Below are positions 47,693 to 60,212 of a stretch of DNA of 64,000 bases, piece by piece. Source of the stretch: Chamaelirium japonicum (Eukaryota > Streptophyta > Magnoliopsida > Liliales > Melanthiaceae); NCBI GenBank assembly GCA_947650365.1, contig OX393553.1, forward strand, positions 69,323,716-69,387,715. Direction: 5' to 3'. Within the stretch, counting starts at the first letter, position 1; every line of letters starts with the position of its first letter. Under the pieces are notes generated by a model, which saw nothing but the letters and a program-made list of their open reading frames with translations, was not told the origin of the DNA and ran no database searches. The translations under genes were made by a program, and so were the position numbers.

Positions 47693-50600
47693 TTATTTGG
47701 ATTCAATGCACTTCAGCAGTGGGGACAAGTGAGGTTGCTCTTCAAGCGTAGATTGAAAGCTCATCTGCACGATTAGCTCGTCAACTTGATTGGTCATTCG
47801 CTTTGGTGAACGTATGACAACCGACCAATCAGGATTTTTAAGATATTTCGAATAAAAAACTTGACTAGCTTCAAATGCGAGAATGGTTGGCTCGTCATGC
47901 TCCCCATCGGCATCTTTGAACTTCTCCAAGTTGACCATCAACAAGTTAGATTCCGGGCAAAGTTTACAACCGTTGATTTTATCCGCAATGTTCACCCAGT
48001 TGCAATAGAACACTACGTGTTCAAATTCATTATAATCCACCTCTATGATCTCTTTGATTATCCCATACCATGTAGTGTCATCATCCTTGGGGTTCATATC
48101 TTTCGTACTTGAAACGAATGTAGTAATTGCATCCATGCAAACACCACTGTCTTGCGTTCCAACAGTGTCGTCGTGGTACTGGGGAGAGAAGACATAGCCA
48201 TTGATCCTATACTTGATATGTGTCTTGGCATACCGCATTGGCCCTTTAACGTACCGCCATAAATTCGAGTCCATGCCTTTTTCATCCATCAACTATTAAT
48301 GTAAACCACCACACTCGAATTAACCAATGACACAAAGAGTAAATATAATGTCAAAATTATTATTCAAGACGATACACACCTTTCGGTGAAGCCAGTCAAT
48401 GAATTCAGACTGTATCACTACTTCTTTCTTTGTGGAAACTTTTCCTTTACCACGAGAAGTGGTTTGTAATGATGAGCGGTACTCACTGCACATCATTTAA
48501 ATGTAATTAGAAAAATATTGGTATATTAGTATAATTTCAAGCGGAACATGTGAAAAACTCACACCTGTAATACTCATCTACTCCGGGTATATCCAATCTA
48601 AAGAGTATCCATCTCCTTATTTGTACCCATTGTACATGTGATAGTTTGATAACTTTACCCTCCTCCATGGATCGTTCATAAAAGTCATCATTATTTTCAT
48701 CTAGAAATGAGGCCTGAGTAGAACTGTGATTTCCGTCACGTGGATTCGGCATGTACTCCATGGCGTACCTGACGGATTCAGAAACAATATAGGCCTCCGC
48801 AATGGAGCCTTCAACGTAACGTTTATTGCTAGGAATGTCCTTGCACTCCTTCATTGACCTGATTGAGTAAATAGATCCCAAAAAAAAGTACATGTTAGTT
48901 CATTGCATGTTGTCGTTACATAATCCTCTATTAGAATACATGACAATTATCTCACCTTTTAAACGGATACATCCACCGATATCTGGTAGGTCCACAAAGC
49001 ATAGCTTCATCGGCTAGATGGACCATTTGGTGTATGCTAATATCGAAAAAGTGGTGTGGAAAATAATGTTCCAACACACACAATGCCTCAGCAATAATAT
49101 TTTTGGCAGCTTGGACATGTTCTCGGATTAAGACCTTCGAGCATATTATGTTGAAGAATAGGCTTACCTGCATAATGGCTCGTTTCAGGTCGCTTTTCTT
49201 TGGATAGGCATGCTGAATCATGACAGGTAGCAAATATTGCATGATGACGTGATAGTCGTGTGATTTCTGTATGTGCAAACCGGGTGGTTGAAGACTAACG
49301 ATGTTGCTTAGGTTAGATGAAAACCCCGATGGAAGCTTCAAGTCCTTCAGGATTTGGCAAAAGTCTCTCTTTTCTTCCTTGTTCAAGGCAAAGTCAGATG
49401 ACGGTTTCACTTGTTTTCCAGTGGCCTTATCTATTCGTATCCACTGACTACTATGGATGCCTAGCTCCTTCATATCCTCCCGTGCAGCGACTGTATCCTT
49501 TGTCCTGTCTTTCTTCTCTAGAATCGCATTAATTAGATGTTCTGCAATATTCTTCTCAGTGTGCATCACATCAATAACATGCCGTACTTTATGACTGATC
49601 CAGTATTCTAGATCAAAAAGAATTGACTTCTTATACCACGACGAAGTTTCTTCATTGCCATCACCATCAGTATCATCATCGTCTCTATCATCCATCTCAA
49701 TTATCTTTCGCTTCCTGACAGAAGCTTTTACAACTTTACCGGGTACATATTTGATACGATCTAGCCTTTGCAAAAGCGCTGGTCCAACTAGCCGTGTTGG
49801 AGGTTCTCTATGTTCTTCACTCTTAAACCACCCAGGCTTCACTTTCCTGTAAGGGTGATCATCCTTTAGGAACCTCCGATAGTTTGTGTAAACAATCTTC
49901 TTACCTTTTGTCAGTCGTTGGGATTCGGTCTCGTCACCACAAACAGGGCAAGCTTTGTAACCATGTGTCACACAACCAGATAAATTCCCATATGCAAGAA
50001 AATCATGGATCCCCCACAACAACATCGCTCTCAGCGTAAATTTTTCCCTCTTATCCATGTCATATGCTGACACTCCTCCCCATAGTTGCTTCAACTCATC
50101 TACAAGCAGTTCAAGAAAAACATCAATGTCCTGACTCGGTGCCTTCGGTCCAGGAATCAACAAATACATCATCTGAAACTCTGATTTCATACATAATGAA
50201 GGTGGAAGATTATAAGGCACCGTGTAAACTGGCCAACAACTGTAACTACTAGATAGAACACCACGCGGATTAAACCCATCGGTCGCAATTCCAAGTCAAA
50301 CGTTACGCCCCTCATTAGCAAAATCTGGCCATTTGCTCCTAAGCACAGCTGAATCAATTGGATGCCGCATAAAATCCCACGAAGGATCTGCTAGTTTATG
50401 CCATGTCATTTGGCGTGCTATCGACGGTATAGTGTACAGTCTCTTCAATCTCGAAATTAGAGGAAAGTGTCTCAAGACTTTTCTTGGCTCTTTCAATTGC
50501 TTCCTTGCTTTCCCAGAGCTCTTCTCTTTCACTTTAAACCTAGGCGTCTGACACTGAGGGCATTCGGTCGCATCCAAATGCTCCTTCCAATATAAAATAC

Positions 50601-51315
50601 AATTGTTCTCATAAGCATGGATACACTTGGCCTTCATTCCCAGGTCTTTCAATAATTTCTTCATAGTTGGATACTTCTCAGGTAATGTGTTTCCCTTTGG
50701 AAACCACCGAGTCAAGCGTTTCAATAGCTCAGTCATGCTGTTTCCCGACCAACCAAATTGCTTCTTCAAATTGTGTAATTCTATAATTACAGAAAGAGTT
50801 GTATCGCCCGTCTCACAAGATGGGTATAGTTTCTCTACTGCTTTTTTCTTATATTCATGGTACATAGTACCTAAGTCTGGTTCGGGAACTCCAACTGTCT
50901 GACCATCGTACCCCTCACCCCTATAATCACTGCCTGACAGTCCTTCGTGCACTCTGTAAGAAGCATCAACAAGATTCTCCAACGCAACCCCACCTATATC
51001 GATGTTTTCTTCCACGATATTCTCTTCAACTACTTGTGCAGTAGGATGCTCAGTCAAATTCATACCTGGCTTCTCACCGTGTAGAAACCAATCATTGTAC
51101 ATCGGATGCATACCATTTACAATCAAGTGTTTTTCGATATTTTTAAAGGTAAGTCTTTTAGAATTATTGCAATTCTTACAAGGGCAAGTACACATTGTCA
51201 CCCCAGGTAGGGCATGCTCCATCGCAAAATTCACAAAAAATCGAACCCCTTCTTTATACTCATCCCCGGATCTAAACGGGCTTTTGGTTCACTCTTTCGG
51301 AATCGATCGCGACAT
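47693..51315 (-). pseudogene. CACTA transposase (TNP2-like), nearly intact
   Basis: Exons: 48956-51315, 48565-48858, 48380-48485 and 47693-48292, all GT-AG. The first exon holds the transposase-associated zinc region (CTCPCKNCNNSKRLT) and continues through the Transposase_21/TNP2 region (GYKACPVCGDETES; DVMHTEKNIAEHLINAILEKKDRTKD; GPTRYRWMYPF). The later exons hold a DUF4218-like end and a DUF4216-like domain (WYGIIKEIIEVDYNEFEHVVFYCNW). Two in-frame stops were seen, both TGA: codon 9 (51289-51291) and 50296-50298, where CGA (Arg) to TGA is a simple transition. A start downstream of the first stop (Met at 51234) would still leave the second. Confidence 0.85.
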
Positions 51316-53210
51316 AGTCTTCAAAAAAACTTATTTGCATATATTGTAGATAAAAAGTTGCACAGGCCTGGGATCAAGCAATACAAGTCAGTCATGAAAT
51401 CCATTACATTTATTATAAAAAAAATGCAAGATGCTCTATCATATTTGAAAACAAAAACAAAAAAAAAACATTGCGAAACCTATCATATTGAGATAACATG
51501 TTATAAATTACAATTAAAGAATCAAAAAATTAGAGTTGCATATTCTTGATTTAGTATAAACAACTGAAAAAATAATAAACAAACGATGCTTACAAGATAA
51601 AGATTACTAGAGGAAATTGTTCGTTATTTAGTATAAACAACTGAACAAACAATATACATAACATGCACACCTATTCGATATGTGGTATTTTCACCACCAC
51701 GTTAACCATGTCCATCTATGATTTCTTAATCATAATCAGCCAATCTAGTTTCTATATCCTTATTTATAATACAAAGAAGGGCCAACTAAGTATGGATCTC
51801 TTAAATTATTCAATATCCATTTGCATGAGATTAGTCAATCCAATATCAATTTTCATATTTAGATCTGAAGGTCCCGACGGGGCAATTGCACAACCAAATT
51901 GCCAATGGATCACAAGTATTACTAAGGGATATTACTTTTAAGCAAACCCGACGGGGCAATTGCACAACCAAAATGTGAAAAACCCACACCTGTAACATCA
52001 ATTTTCACATTTAGATCTAAAGGTGCCGATGGGACAATTGCACAACCAAAATGCCAATGGATCACAAGTATTACTAAGGGATATTACTTTTAAGCAAACC
52101 TGAAGGAGCAGTCCTTGCCCGAGTAGCAGATCGCTGCAATGATGGAGGTCGTACAAAAGAAATGAGAAATTGTTAATGCCATTATATACATAGAGAATCT
52201 TTAGATTCATTCAGATAAGATTTCTAAGAAAACCTGAAGGAGTAGCCTTGGACCAAAGTTCTGAATGATGAAGAGGAGGCCCACGATCTCCTACAATGCT
52301 CGATCAGATTTTTGAAACCTTTGCCCGTGGGGATATGCTCTCGAGTAGGAGATTGCTAAAAGGAACATGAAGGAGAAGCCTTTGACAAAAGCTCCGATTA
52401 ATGAGGAGGAGGAGACCCACAATCCAATCTTTGAAACCCTTTCCCTCGAGTAGCAGATCACTGCAAAAGACCCAAGGATTGAGATTACAGACATGCAATG
52501 TTATATCTAACATTGTAATTGGAAGATACATCAAATAAAGTTTTAAGTAATCCATATTTTTCAGAAATTATGGACACATATTTTTCAGTAATCAGAAGGG
52601 ATCAAAAGAAAAAGAGTGAAAGAAAGATCCTCTTTGTTCCAGCGATCGCCCTGCCAGATCATGACAGATAAAGAGGGGAAATCGGGTTTTCAAGATCACC
52701 AAGTGGAATGGAGGTTCTGGGAGAGGAGCGGGCCGGAGATAACACTGACGCGATCGACGGCGTCCTCAACGGAGTTGTAGAGGTTGCCGATGATGGTCAC
52801 CTAACAAGGGGTGTACGTTTGTTATCAGAGGTTGTTGATGATGGTCACCTATGGCTGGTGGAGAAGCAGTATTGAATGAATAAATAATTTTTTTTTTTTG
52901 CTATGATCCCTGCCAGAGGCCGCCACCCCCTCCCCCACCTTCTCTGCCGCACAGCCACCAAATCTCGCCTCCTGCACCGGCGGTCCGCTTGAAGCCCGAG
53001 CCCGCACCCCACCGCCGGCTGCCCTTCCTTCGTTACCTCGTCGTGCGCCCAACGCCACCACCCACCAGATCCCGCCTCCTCCTTCGCCCGATGCACTGGC
53101 CGCTCGCTTGAGGCCCGATCCCGCACCCCACCGCCGGCTTCCCCTCCACCGCGGCCCCGGTGTGGGTCCTGATGAGCGAGAGATGGGAGATGGTGGCTGG
53201 GGGCGATCGT

Positions 53211-53245
<35 letters not shown>

Positions 53246-53300
53246 CGCGAGAGAGAGGTGGCGGCTGAAGGCAAGAGAGGGGAGCCCTCTTTAGGTTACG
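51316..53300. other. CACTA 5' region upstream of the transposase
   Basis: Contains a 152-bp-period duplication (51845-51949 and 51997-52101), repeated AAACCTGAAGGAG words to about 52250, and a GC-rich block (52910-53290) with an internal ~120-bp repeat (CGCTTGA(A/G)GCCCGA...CACCGCCGGC) and a GA run at 53213-53232. The GC-rich block may be the promoter or first untranslated exon of the transposase. Confidence 0.5.
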
Positions 53301-53554
53301 GTTGCTTACGGTGGGGTTTTTTTTGGGAAATTTTATTCATCCCTAAAGTGTTAAACGTATCCCGTTTCCCCACCAAACTAAAGCTAAAACTAAAAATATA
53401 ATTAGGTGGCCAGAAGTGGTGGTGTATGGGAGGAGGTGGGGTAGTTTAATTAATTGGTGGCTTTGTTCTTTTGAGAGTATAGAGGGGAAACCAAAGGGGG
53501 AAATAGGGTATTTATGTTCAGTAATACAATCAATCACACCAAGTGATCCCACAT

Positions 53555-54042
53555 TAGGGTTGGCAATTTCGGACCCGACACGGCAGACCCGACACGAAGT
53601 TAGCGAGTCTGGGTCAGGGCTAAACGGGTTCGGGTCGTAAACGGGTCGACACGATAGACCCATTTAATAAACGGGTCGGGTCCGGGTTTAGGGTCTGGAC
53701 ACGGTAGACCCGGGAAGACCCGTTTAGAATTCAACGGGTCGTGTCGAGTCGGGTCGGGTCGGGTCTACCCGCAATCCGATACTATAATATATAATACCAG
53801 CGGGTCTTTCGGGTCAGGTTGGGTCGAGTCGGATTGGGTCGGATCGGGTCAACTGAATAGTCCGAGTGATAAACGGGTCTTACCGGGTCTTATCGGGTCT
53901 ACCCGTTTATTGGCGGGTCGGGTATGGGTTTAGGATCTAGACACGATTAGTTAAACGGGTCGGGTGGGGTCTGGGGTTTTTGGACACGAACACGACTAGA
54001 CACGACACGAACACGACACGACCCGACCCATTGCCACCCCTA
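53555..54042. mobile_element. hAT MITE, copy 2 of the ACGGGTC-rich family, nested in CACTA
   Basis: TIRs TAGGGTTGGCAAT and ATTGCCACCCCTA with a perfect 8-bp duplication TCCCACAT (53547-53554, 54043-54050). Long stretches match 5535-5960 (AATTTCGGACCCGACACG, TAATATATAATACCAGCGGG). Confidence 0.92.
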
Positions 54043-54179
54043 TCCCACATTAACAGTGTGTCGACCGGTATGTTCAAAAAATATTATTTTATTTTTTATA
54101 AATGATGACTTGATACTTACTGAACCATTTTTAAGTTTAGTACACTTATAACCATGTATCTCAAAACAAAAAAAACTTA

Positions 54180-54320
54180 CTCACGGTTATAACCGTGGGA
54201 AATGTTATATAAATATCACAAGTAATTTTATAAGTTTTTCTAATTTTAATAACGGATAGTCTTAATTACTTACGGTAATAACCGTGAGTAATTACTCACG
54301 GATAAAACCGTGAGGAATTG
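54180..54320. repeat. CACTA subterminal palindromes, right end
   Basis: CTCACGGTTATAACCGTGGG, TTACGGTAATAACCGTGAG and CTCACGGATAAAACCGTGAG mirror the array at the left end. Confidence 0.85.
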
Positions 54321-54363
54321 AAACTTCGCTGCGTGAGGAAAACCCTGTTTTGGTGTAGTGTAA

Positions 54364-56217
54364 AGCAAAAATTAGGGTCTAATACAATCTATTTCATGGA
54401 ATTTAGAAATAGATAATGTTTACTCCAGCCGCTATGTCTTCACTACCTCAAGTGGAGACATCTAGGAATCTAAATTTCCTGGGCTCGAGCACTGAGACTA
54501 TCGACCTTGAATTGGAGACAGCATCTCGGTGAGAGCATGCAACCGCTTCTGTCAACGGGGTTTTTACGACCCAGTCTTTATCAGAATTACCTATGGCAAA
54601 CTGAAAGACCTCTCAGCCTCCTTTTGGCCAGCTTTATGTGACTCGCGTGCGCAGCAACGGCGGCTTCACATAAGCTTTCGGATGCTTCCCACAAATCTAG
54701 GTGGTGTCGGCAGGGGGGTTCATAGGATCCCGCGGTGCAGGAAAAAACCGTCACCCACTGCCACCGGCATCCTCCATGTCCTGAAGGAAACCATTAGGCG
54801 AACCAGCATGGAAGGAAACACAGCTCTCACCCGGTGGGAATATCGAATTGCATACCTCCCACCCAGACCCTTAGCCGGTTGATTGTAGAGGCCAGGGGCT
54901 CCCCTTTGGAGGGAACCTCTTACACATCCCTTCTTTATGAGGTTTTATGCATATCTAGAAAGGTTACGACCTCCTAGACTTAGACCCTGGTCTACTGCAC
55001 TCCCACTAGGATTACAAACCTTCCAGCAAAGTATTAGTATCCTCGGAAAATATCATAGTCCCTACATTGAATACTCAGCTTTCGCCTTTCTTGCAAGGAT
55101 CACATTACGTAGATTCCAAGGATCCCGATACTTCACTAGTTTGCCCATAATCCTAAGATCTAGAGCCTAGCCTAAGGTCAACGTGGAAATGACTCTGACA
55201 AATAGGGACATCCGACAACCTCCGACAATCTCCGCCGGACCTCAACCTAATGGTGGCATAACCAAATCATGATGAGTTCACACTACCATCAAACGTCAAC
55301 TAGAAACGGGTATCACTTAGTAGAATTCTAACCTAACTTGGTCGCTAGGACCATGTAGGGAAAAGGCATCCCATTAGGGTTATCATACTTCTTGTGGAGT
55401 TATTAGTTATCTCTAAACAAATGTAACACTGCGTCTATCTTGGTGCACAGTACTTGGCTACCTGAACTACCACGAGGGCGGTTACCACCTTTCCTTTTAA
55501 CTAGCCACCGGATTCGCACGTGTTAGAACCATATAGAGACACCGATGAATCCATAAGCTAAGTACTAACCCTAAGCCTGATCTAGAGACACACTCACAAG
55601 CAAGATAGATAATTAAAATTATCATCGGGGTTCTTTAAACAATAAGAAAAGAGAATCAACAGAAATAACATCCAAACTGAATCAAGTCCAGGGTCCGACC
55701 CCTGAACCTGAATAGCACAACCAAAATATCTTGCTCTTCTGTTCTGCATAATCTCCGACGATGATCCCGATCATCGCCAACGTGTATGCTTTCGCCAGGT
55801 CTTTGCACGCCATGGTACCGCTTGCTCGAACCGTGGATTTAACATCATCTTCTTCTTTCTGTGATCGAAAAACTAACACGCTTCGAGCAAGTGCTCGTTC
55901 GTTTACAATTTCGCTAGAAAGAAAAGGAAACAATCCTAGAAACATGGCCAGGGATCCGAGAGTGGTCAACCTCCACCCCCGCCCATCTAGAGCCTTAAAA
56001 ACCACAGGCGTAATAATAATCAATGCAAAATTAAATCCGGGGTCCGACCCCCGGAAGCATGCAATCACATATTGCTATTCAGCACGGTACCTGCAAAAAG
56101 ACGATACATAGCACAATCCATATACATGATCTACGCCGAACCCTGACGAAAACATATGCCATCATATATTCACATGATGTTTTCACGAATTCATGCATGA
56201 AATACACACCAAAGCGT
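54364..56217 (-). other. copia 5' leader between priming site and CACTA insertion
   Basis: About 1.85 kb without recognisable domains. Open stretches on either strand (54529-54882, 55682-56068) look like chance. Confidence 0.7.
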
Positions 56218-56229
56218 GCTCTGATACCA
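56218..56229 (-). other. copia primer-binding site (tRNA-Met)
   Basis: Minus strand TGGTATCAGAGC, two bases after the 5' LTR. Confidence 0.93.
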
Positions 56230-56231
56230 AT

Positions 56232-58189
56232 TATTGGATTTGGATCCGCTTATCAGAGTCACATCGGAAGCAAAAGATAGATCCGAAGATCATACGGTGT
56301 ATGTTTCATTACAATTAACTCTACAAATTAAAACAACCTACATGCAAATCTAAAATCTTAGTATATGTGCGGACACTCTAGAGGCATACTACGATCTACG
56401 GAAGACATGCGTGCATCTAGTTAGGTGTTTAGAATCATCATACCTTATGGATCTATGATCCAGAGAGGACGGAATGATGAAGAACCACACTTGAATCGCA
56501 AGGAAAGCTGTCGAATGGCATCTTATCCTTTGCTAGTTGAGGAATCCTTAAAGTTCCGTCTCTGCGTGCAAGGACTACGAGCCGACGGAGGAATTCGTTG
56601 CAAAGACGATGGCGTGCTGGTAGATCTCCTCCTTCTCTTTCTCTCTTTTTCCTTCTCCTTCCTTCCTCCTTCTTCTTTCTTCTTCTTTCTGTTTCTTCCT
56701 TGGCCGAAACCTTAGAGAGGGAGAGATGGAGAGGGGTTCGGGTATCAGGAGAGGGGGAGCACCTAGGGTCGGCCCCTCCCCCTCCATTTTACATATAGGG
56801 CCATTCTCCTAGTGCCATACGCAAGCTAGGGCCGGCCCTAAAGAGATTAGGATGAGGGGGGGTCGGTTTTAGGGTTTCCAAGTGTTTATCGTGAAGCTTG
56901 GACGAAAACATCATTCACGAAAAGTGAAAAACTGAAAGAGAGATTGAGTGAGGTGCGCTACTCGGAATTGAGTTCCGTCAGTGCCTATGAGCTCCTGGAA
57001 TTATTTCGCTCATTCTAATATCCATATTCAATATGTTCTGAGCTATATTTCAGTATTTACCAAAATACCCCTACGGCTCCTAACACATGTGAATTAGGTT
57101 CTTAGGCTCCGGGCTTGTCCTCTATCACGCTACTTTGCATCTAACGTATCTAGCCAGGTCGGGGAACAATTCCTATACGCAACGACAGGGTGAAACCTTC
57201 AGGGTTCAGGATCTCTAGCTCCAACCAGATCCCTGATTACCTATTCCGGTGACACACTGAAAGTTCCATTAATCAGCCCTAATCCGATTAACCCGCGCAA
57301 CCACCCAGAGTGCGACGCGAGTTGAACTCTAGTGATCCTAAACTTATGTTACTCCCTCGTAACCCTGTTCTCTACTATACTCCGATAATCCTCAGTCTCT
57401 CCTATTACTGGTGCCATGATACGACTCGGGCGATGGGGAGTATCGTCAGATCCTGATCGATCATCTGACTAGGGTTTGATGGCTTGTCATCTATAACACC
57501 ACACCCCTTCTGGTACTATGCCTAGCATCCAGAACGTCATCAGTCATACTGACAACCACCAGGCATGGGTTAATTATGTGAACAGATTGACTCATCAAAA
57601 CGTACTCATCTATCACTGGACGTCGGATAACCTGTAGGGATTGCATGCCACCCAAGCGCCAGTCGGGTAACCCAACGTACCGTGGTATTGGACTATGGAA
57701 GGTTCGCACACGTTGGCACATCAAAGCACCACACAACTGGTTGGCCCAGTGCGCATGGTCCCTCAGGTTTAAGGACAGATTATCTATAGTAGTAAGACGG
57801 TTTATGCACCAGTGTCTGAATCACTGAACTATGCACCGTCTTGGTTCCTGTTCAACACGATCATCGTGCTTGGTCAGGTGAATGGGAATCCCATGTTCCC
57901 GTGGTGGAGACTTCACCACATCCTCTACCTACCAACAACTTATTCTCGATGAAGCGACCAGCATCACCAAAGCTGTGAACTAGTTCTAGGTCTACACAAA
58001 ACTGGTCCACTGGGTCTCCCAAGCATGGATCCACCATGCACCTCAGTGGCCTACTGTGTTCCCTAGGGTCCTTTTATTATATATGTATTAACATATACCA
58101 AAGTAGTATTCTAATTAAAACAATAACCAAAGTCATCTTTATTAATGTTAATACAGAAAATCCACACTCAGGACACACGAGCTACAACA
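56232..58189 (-). repeat. copia 5' LTR
   Basis: 1958 bp, similar to 38792-40701 throughout. The terminal CA has become TA by a C-to-T change at 56233. Confidence 0.95.
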
Positions 58190-58194
58190 GATAC

Positions 58195-58248
58195 CAATTA
58201 AGCACAAAATCCTTTTAAGAATTGGGAGAAGCAATCAAATGGGGGGGG

Positions 58249-58330
<82 letters not shown>

Positions 58331-58568
58331 CTTGATTATTCTGTGGAGATATTGGGGTAACATGGGAGAGGAACATGGGAGAGGAGCACACGTTGGGGGA
58401 GTAGGATCTTTATTAAATACTGAATGTACATATCCCCCAAACCTTTATCAACTGATCCAACGGTCTGATATGGGGGCTAAACTTGCCATTCAAAATTTCA
58501 CCCACCCACCACCGCTCTATATTACGATCATTGATGTGGAGACTGGGAGCCATAACCCTAAACCTACG

Positions 58569-58636
<68 letters not shown>

Positions 58637-58640
58637 CAAG
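58195..58640. repeat. (G)n(GA)n and (CT)n tracts in inverted arrangement
   Basis: A G run passes into about 77 bp of GA (58251-58327). A (CT)n run follows at 58571-58632 after about 240 bp of unique DNA, so the two tracts can pair. Confidence 0.85.
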
Positions 58641-59010
58641 TGATCTACAGTGGCTCCTCTCCTCTCGACTCTCGACTCTCGAGCTCTCTCTTGTCCTCTG
58701 TATCAGAGGCAGTCGGTGGATATGCTCAAAACATGACTTTCCTCTAGTCCTCTATCTCATCTAATGGACGATGGTTGAGTGATTAGTGGTTCAAAAAATA
58801 TATATCCTAACCCTAGCACCCTTTGAGTTCAAAAAACCCCTAAGCTTAGCCCTCTGAATCTTTGATCTGAAGAGCAAAACCCTAACCCTACCCTCAAAGT
58901 AAAAAAAACCCTAACCCTTTGATAAAAAACCATAAGGTCACTAACCCTATTACCCTACCCACATATGATCCGGTGACTCCTTTGAGCCTTCTCGGATCTT
59001 TTTTTTTTTG
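58641..59010. other. spacer with AACCCTAACCCT words
   Basis: Several CCCTAACCCTA words (58812-58960), short of a real telomeric array. Nothing else recognised. Confidence 0.4.
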
Positions 59011-59015
59011 GTATT

Positions 59016-59543
59016 TTGTTTTTGCAGTGTGGCACGCCGACACCTCTCTGGCCTAGGTGCATTGTTGGACCGGTAGCTGCAATGGTGTATATACCAGAAT
59101 TTGTACTGCAGAATGAGCCAATAAAAAGCGGACACATAAAGATGCAAAATCGAGCGGTTGACAAGAGTACCGACCAATCGTATCGATCGTCCGACTGGCC
59201 GGTTGCACCAATCAACCAACCGGTATATCGGTTATATCGACCAACAAAACTTCCAGCAAAGGGATTAACTGACCGATCGGTCGACCAGCAGAGATATCAG
59301 CTCTGCTGGACCCAGACCTACGTCACATACAGGATTTCGGGTAAACAAAATCTAAAGAGAGAAATAAAAACATCCAAAAAGCATCCCAAGTCTGAAGCCC
59401 ATTCGTGTCCATGCGAGTCACGACTCGACCGAGCCAGTCCTCAACCTGTTCTGCACGAGCATGCATGTTTAGTAGGCCAGGTCCTGGCTCTTGTGAAGCT
59501 GCAAGTTCTAAAGGAGGGAGTTATATTAAATATGCAGCTATAG
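59016..59543 (+). CDS. unrecognised 175-residue open frame
   Basis: The frame is open for 528 bp and an acceptor-like T-run...TTTTTGCAG precedes it at 59026. The translation has no recognisable domain. The underlying DNA is full of CGATCG, CCGGTT and GACCGATCGG words, which keep several frames open, so it may be repeat DNA. Confidence 0.2.
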   Translation: MFLQCGTPTPLWPRCIVGPVAAMVYIPEFVLQNEPIKSGHIKMQNRAVDKSTDQSYRSSDWPVAPINQPVYRLYRPTKLPAKGLTDRSVDQQRYQLCWTQTYVTYRISGKQNLKREIKTSKKHPKSEAHSCPCESRLDRASPQPVLHEHACLVGQVLALVKLQVLKEGVILNMQL

Positions 59544-59739
59544 CTCTCCCCCGAGACAATATGGGACTAAATTCAAAAGCCAAATTTTTATTCCCAAAAT
59601 ATAACACAAGTTTTGTAATAGATCGAGACATGTCAAAATATTGAGCCCGAGTGCCCGTCCATGATAGCTTGAACGGTTCTAATGCGATCTTGAGTGCCCA
59701 CCCATGACACCATAAAAGATAAAAAGAAGGGGATCAAAA

Positions 59740-59783
59740 AAATTGGAGAGAGAGAGAGAGAGTAAAAATACCAAGTAAAGCTC

Positions 59784-59831
<48 letters not shown>

Positions 59832-59848
59832 AAAATACCAAGTAAAGC

Positions 59849-59918
<70 letters not shown>

Positions 59919-59936
59919 AAAATACCAAGTCAACAT
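59740..59936. repeat. tandem unit GAGAGTAAAAATACCAAGT with (GA)n and (GT)n expansions
   Basis: The word GAGAGTAAAAATACCAAGT occurs three times (59756, 59824, 59912), separated by GA or GT repeat of different lengths. A small tandem unit with a microsatellite inside it has been amplified. Confidence 0.9.
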
Positions 59937-59999
59937 TTTAGAAGGTCATGTAAAGCTACGAGCTATAGAGACTCCGACAAGGAGCAAGCTCCAAACGCC

Positions 60000-60055
60000 A
60001 GAGGGTAGAAACACAAATGAGTAAAGGCCGGCAACGCAGTGGGTTGCTGCACTAG
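60000..60055 (+). mobile_element. possible Helitron 3' terminus
   Basis: GCAACGCAGTGGGTTGC can form a short hairpin just before TGCACTAG|T at 60055. The ending resembles the one at 5291 on the other strand (GCAGCACTAGT). The 5' end is not located. Confidence 0.35.
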
Positions 60056-60128
60056 TGCTGGATTATACGCGCTTACACAATCCCCCACCCCCTTCTCAAC
60101 CATTTCCTCTCCTCCTCTCCCGCTTTCT

Positions 60129-60164
60129 TATAAACCCGGCCCGGCCGACTTCTGAACCCAGCCA

Positions 60165-60206
<42 letters not shown>
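60129..60206 (+). promoter_or_regulatory. core promoter and CT-rich leader of the 60213 gene
   Basis: TATAAA at 60129-60134, then about 40 bp to a (CT)n run (60169-60206) that ends seven bases before the ATG. CT-rich leaders are common in plant promoters. Confidence 0.65.
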
Positions 60207-60208
<2 letters not shown>

Positions 60209-60212
60209 ATCC

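Larger units (their letters stand above)
43287..54360 (-). mobile_element. CACTA transposon inserted in the copia leader
   Basis: The ends CACTACACCAAAAC (43287) and GTTTTGGTGTAGTG (54347-54360) are perfect inverted repeats. The 3-bp duplication TAA (43284-43286, 54361-54363) fits the CACTA superfamily. Subterminal regions carry many CACGGTTATAACCGTG-type palindromes. It encodes a transposase gene on the minus strand and a captured-gene-like fragment. Insertion is 24 bp upstream of the copia gag ATG, so it is younger than the copia element. Confidence 0.96.
38792..58189 (-). mobile_element. Ty1/copia LTR retrotransposon, interrupted by a CACTA element
   Basis: LTRs 38792-40701 and 56232-58189, perfect 5-bp target duplication GATAC (38787-38791, 58190-58194). 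On the minus strand the 5' LTR is the right-hand one; the priming site TGGTATCAGAGC (56218-56229) is complementary to initiator tRNA-Met. A polypurine tract AAGTGGGGGAT (40702-40712) precedes the 3' LTR. The element was about 8.3 kb before the 11.07-kb CACTA insertion. Most of the reverse transcriptase is deleted, so it is non-autonomous. Confidence 0.95.

Noticed and set aside
52845-53274. Overlapping 93- and 141-codon open frames on the minus strand
   Set aside because: GC-rich low-complexity DNA with internal repeats and a (GA)n run; the predicted proteins differ completely between frames and match no family.
54529-56111. Plus-strand open frames in the copia leader (for example 54529-54882 and 55761-56111)
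   Set aside because: Antisense to the retrotransposon, in non-coding leader, with no family similarity.
58812-58960. Interstitial telomere (CCCTAAA) array
   Set aside because: Only scattered CCCTAACCC words with irregular spacing; too few for a telomeric tract.
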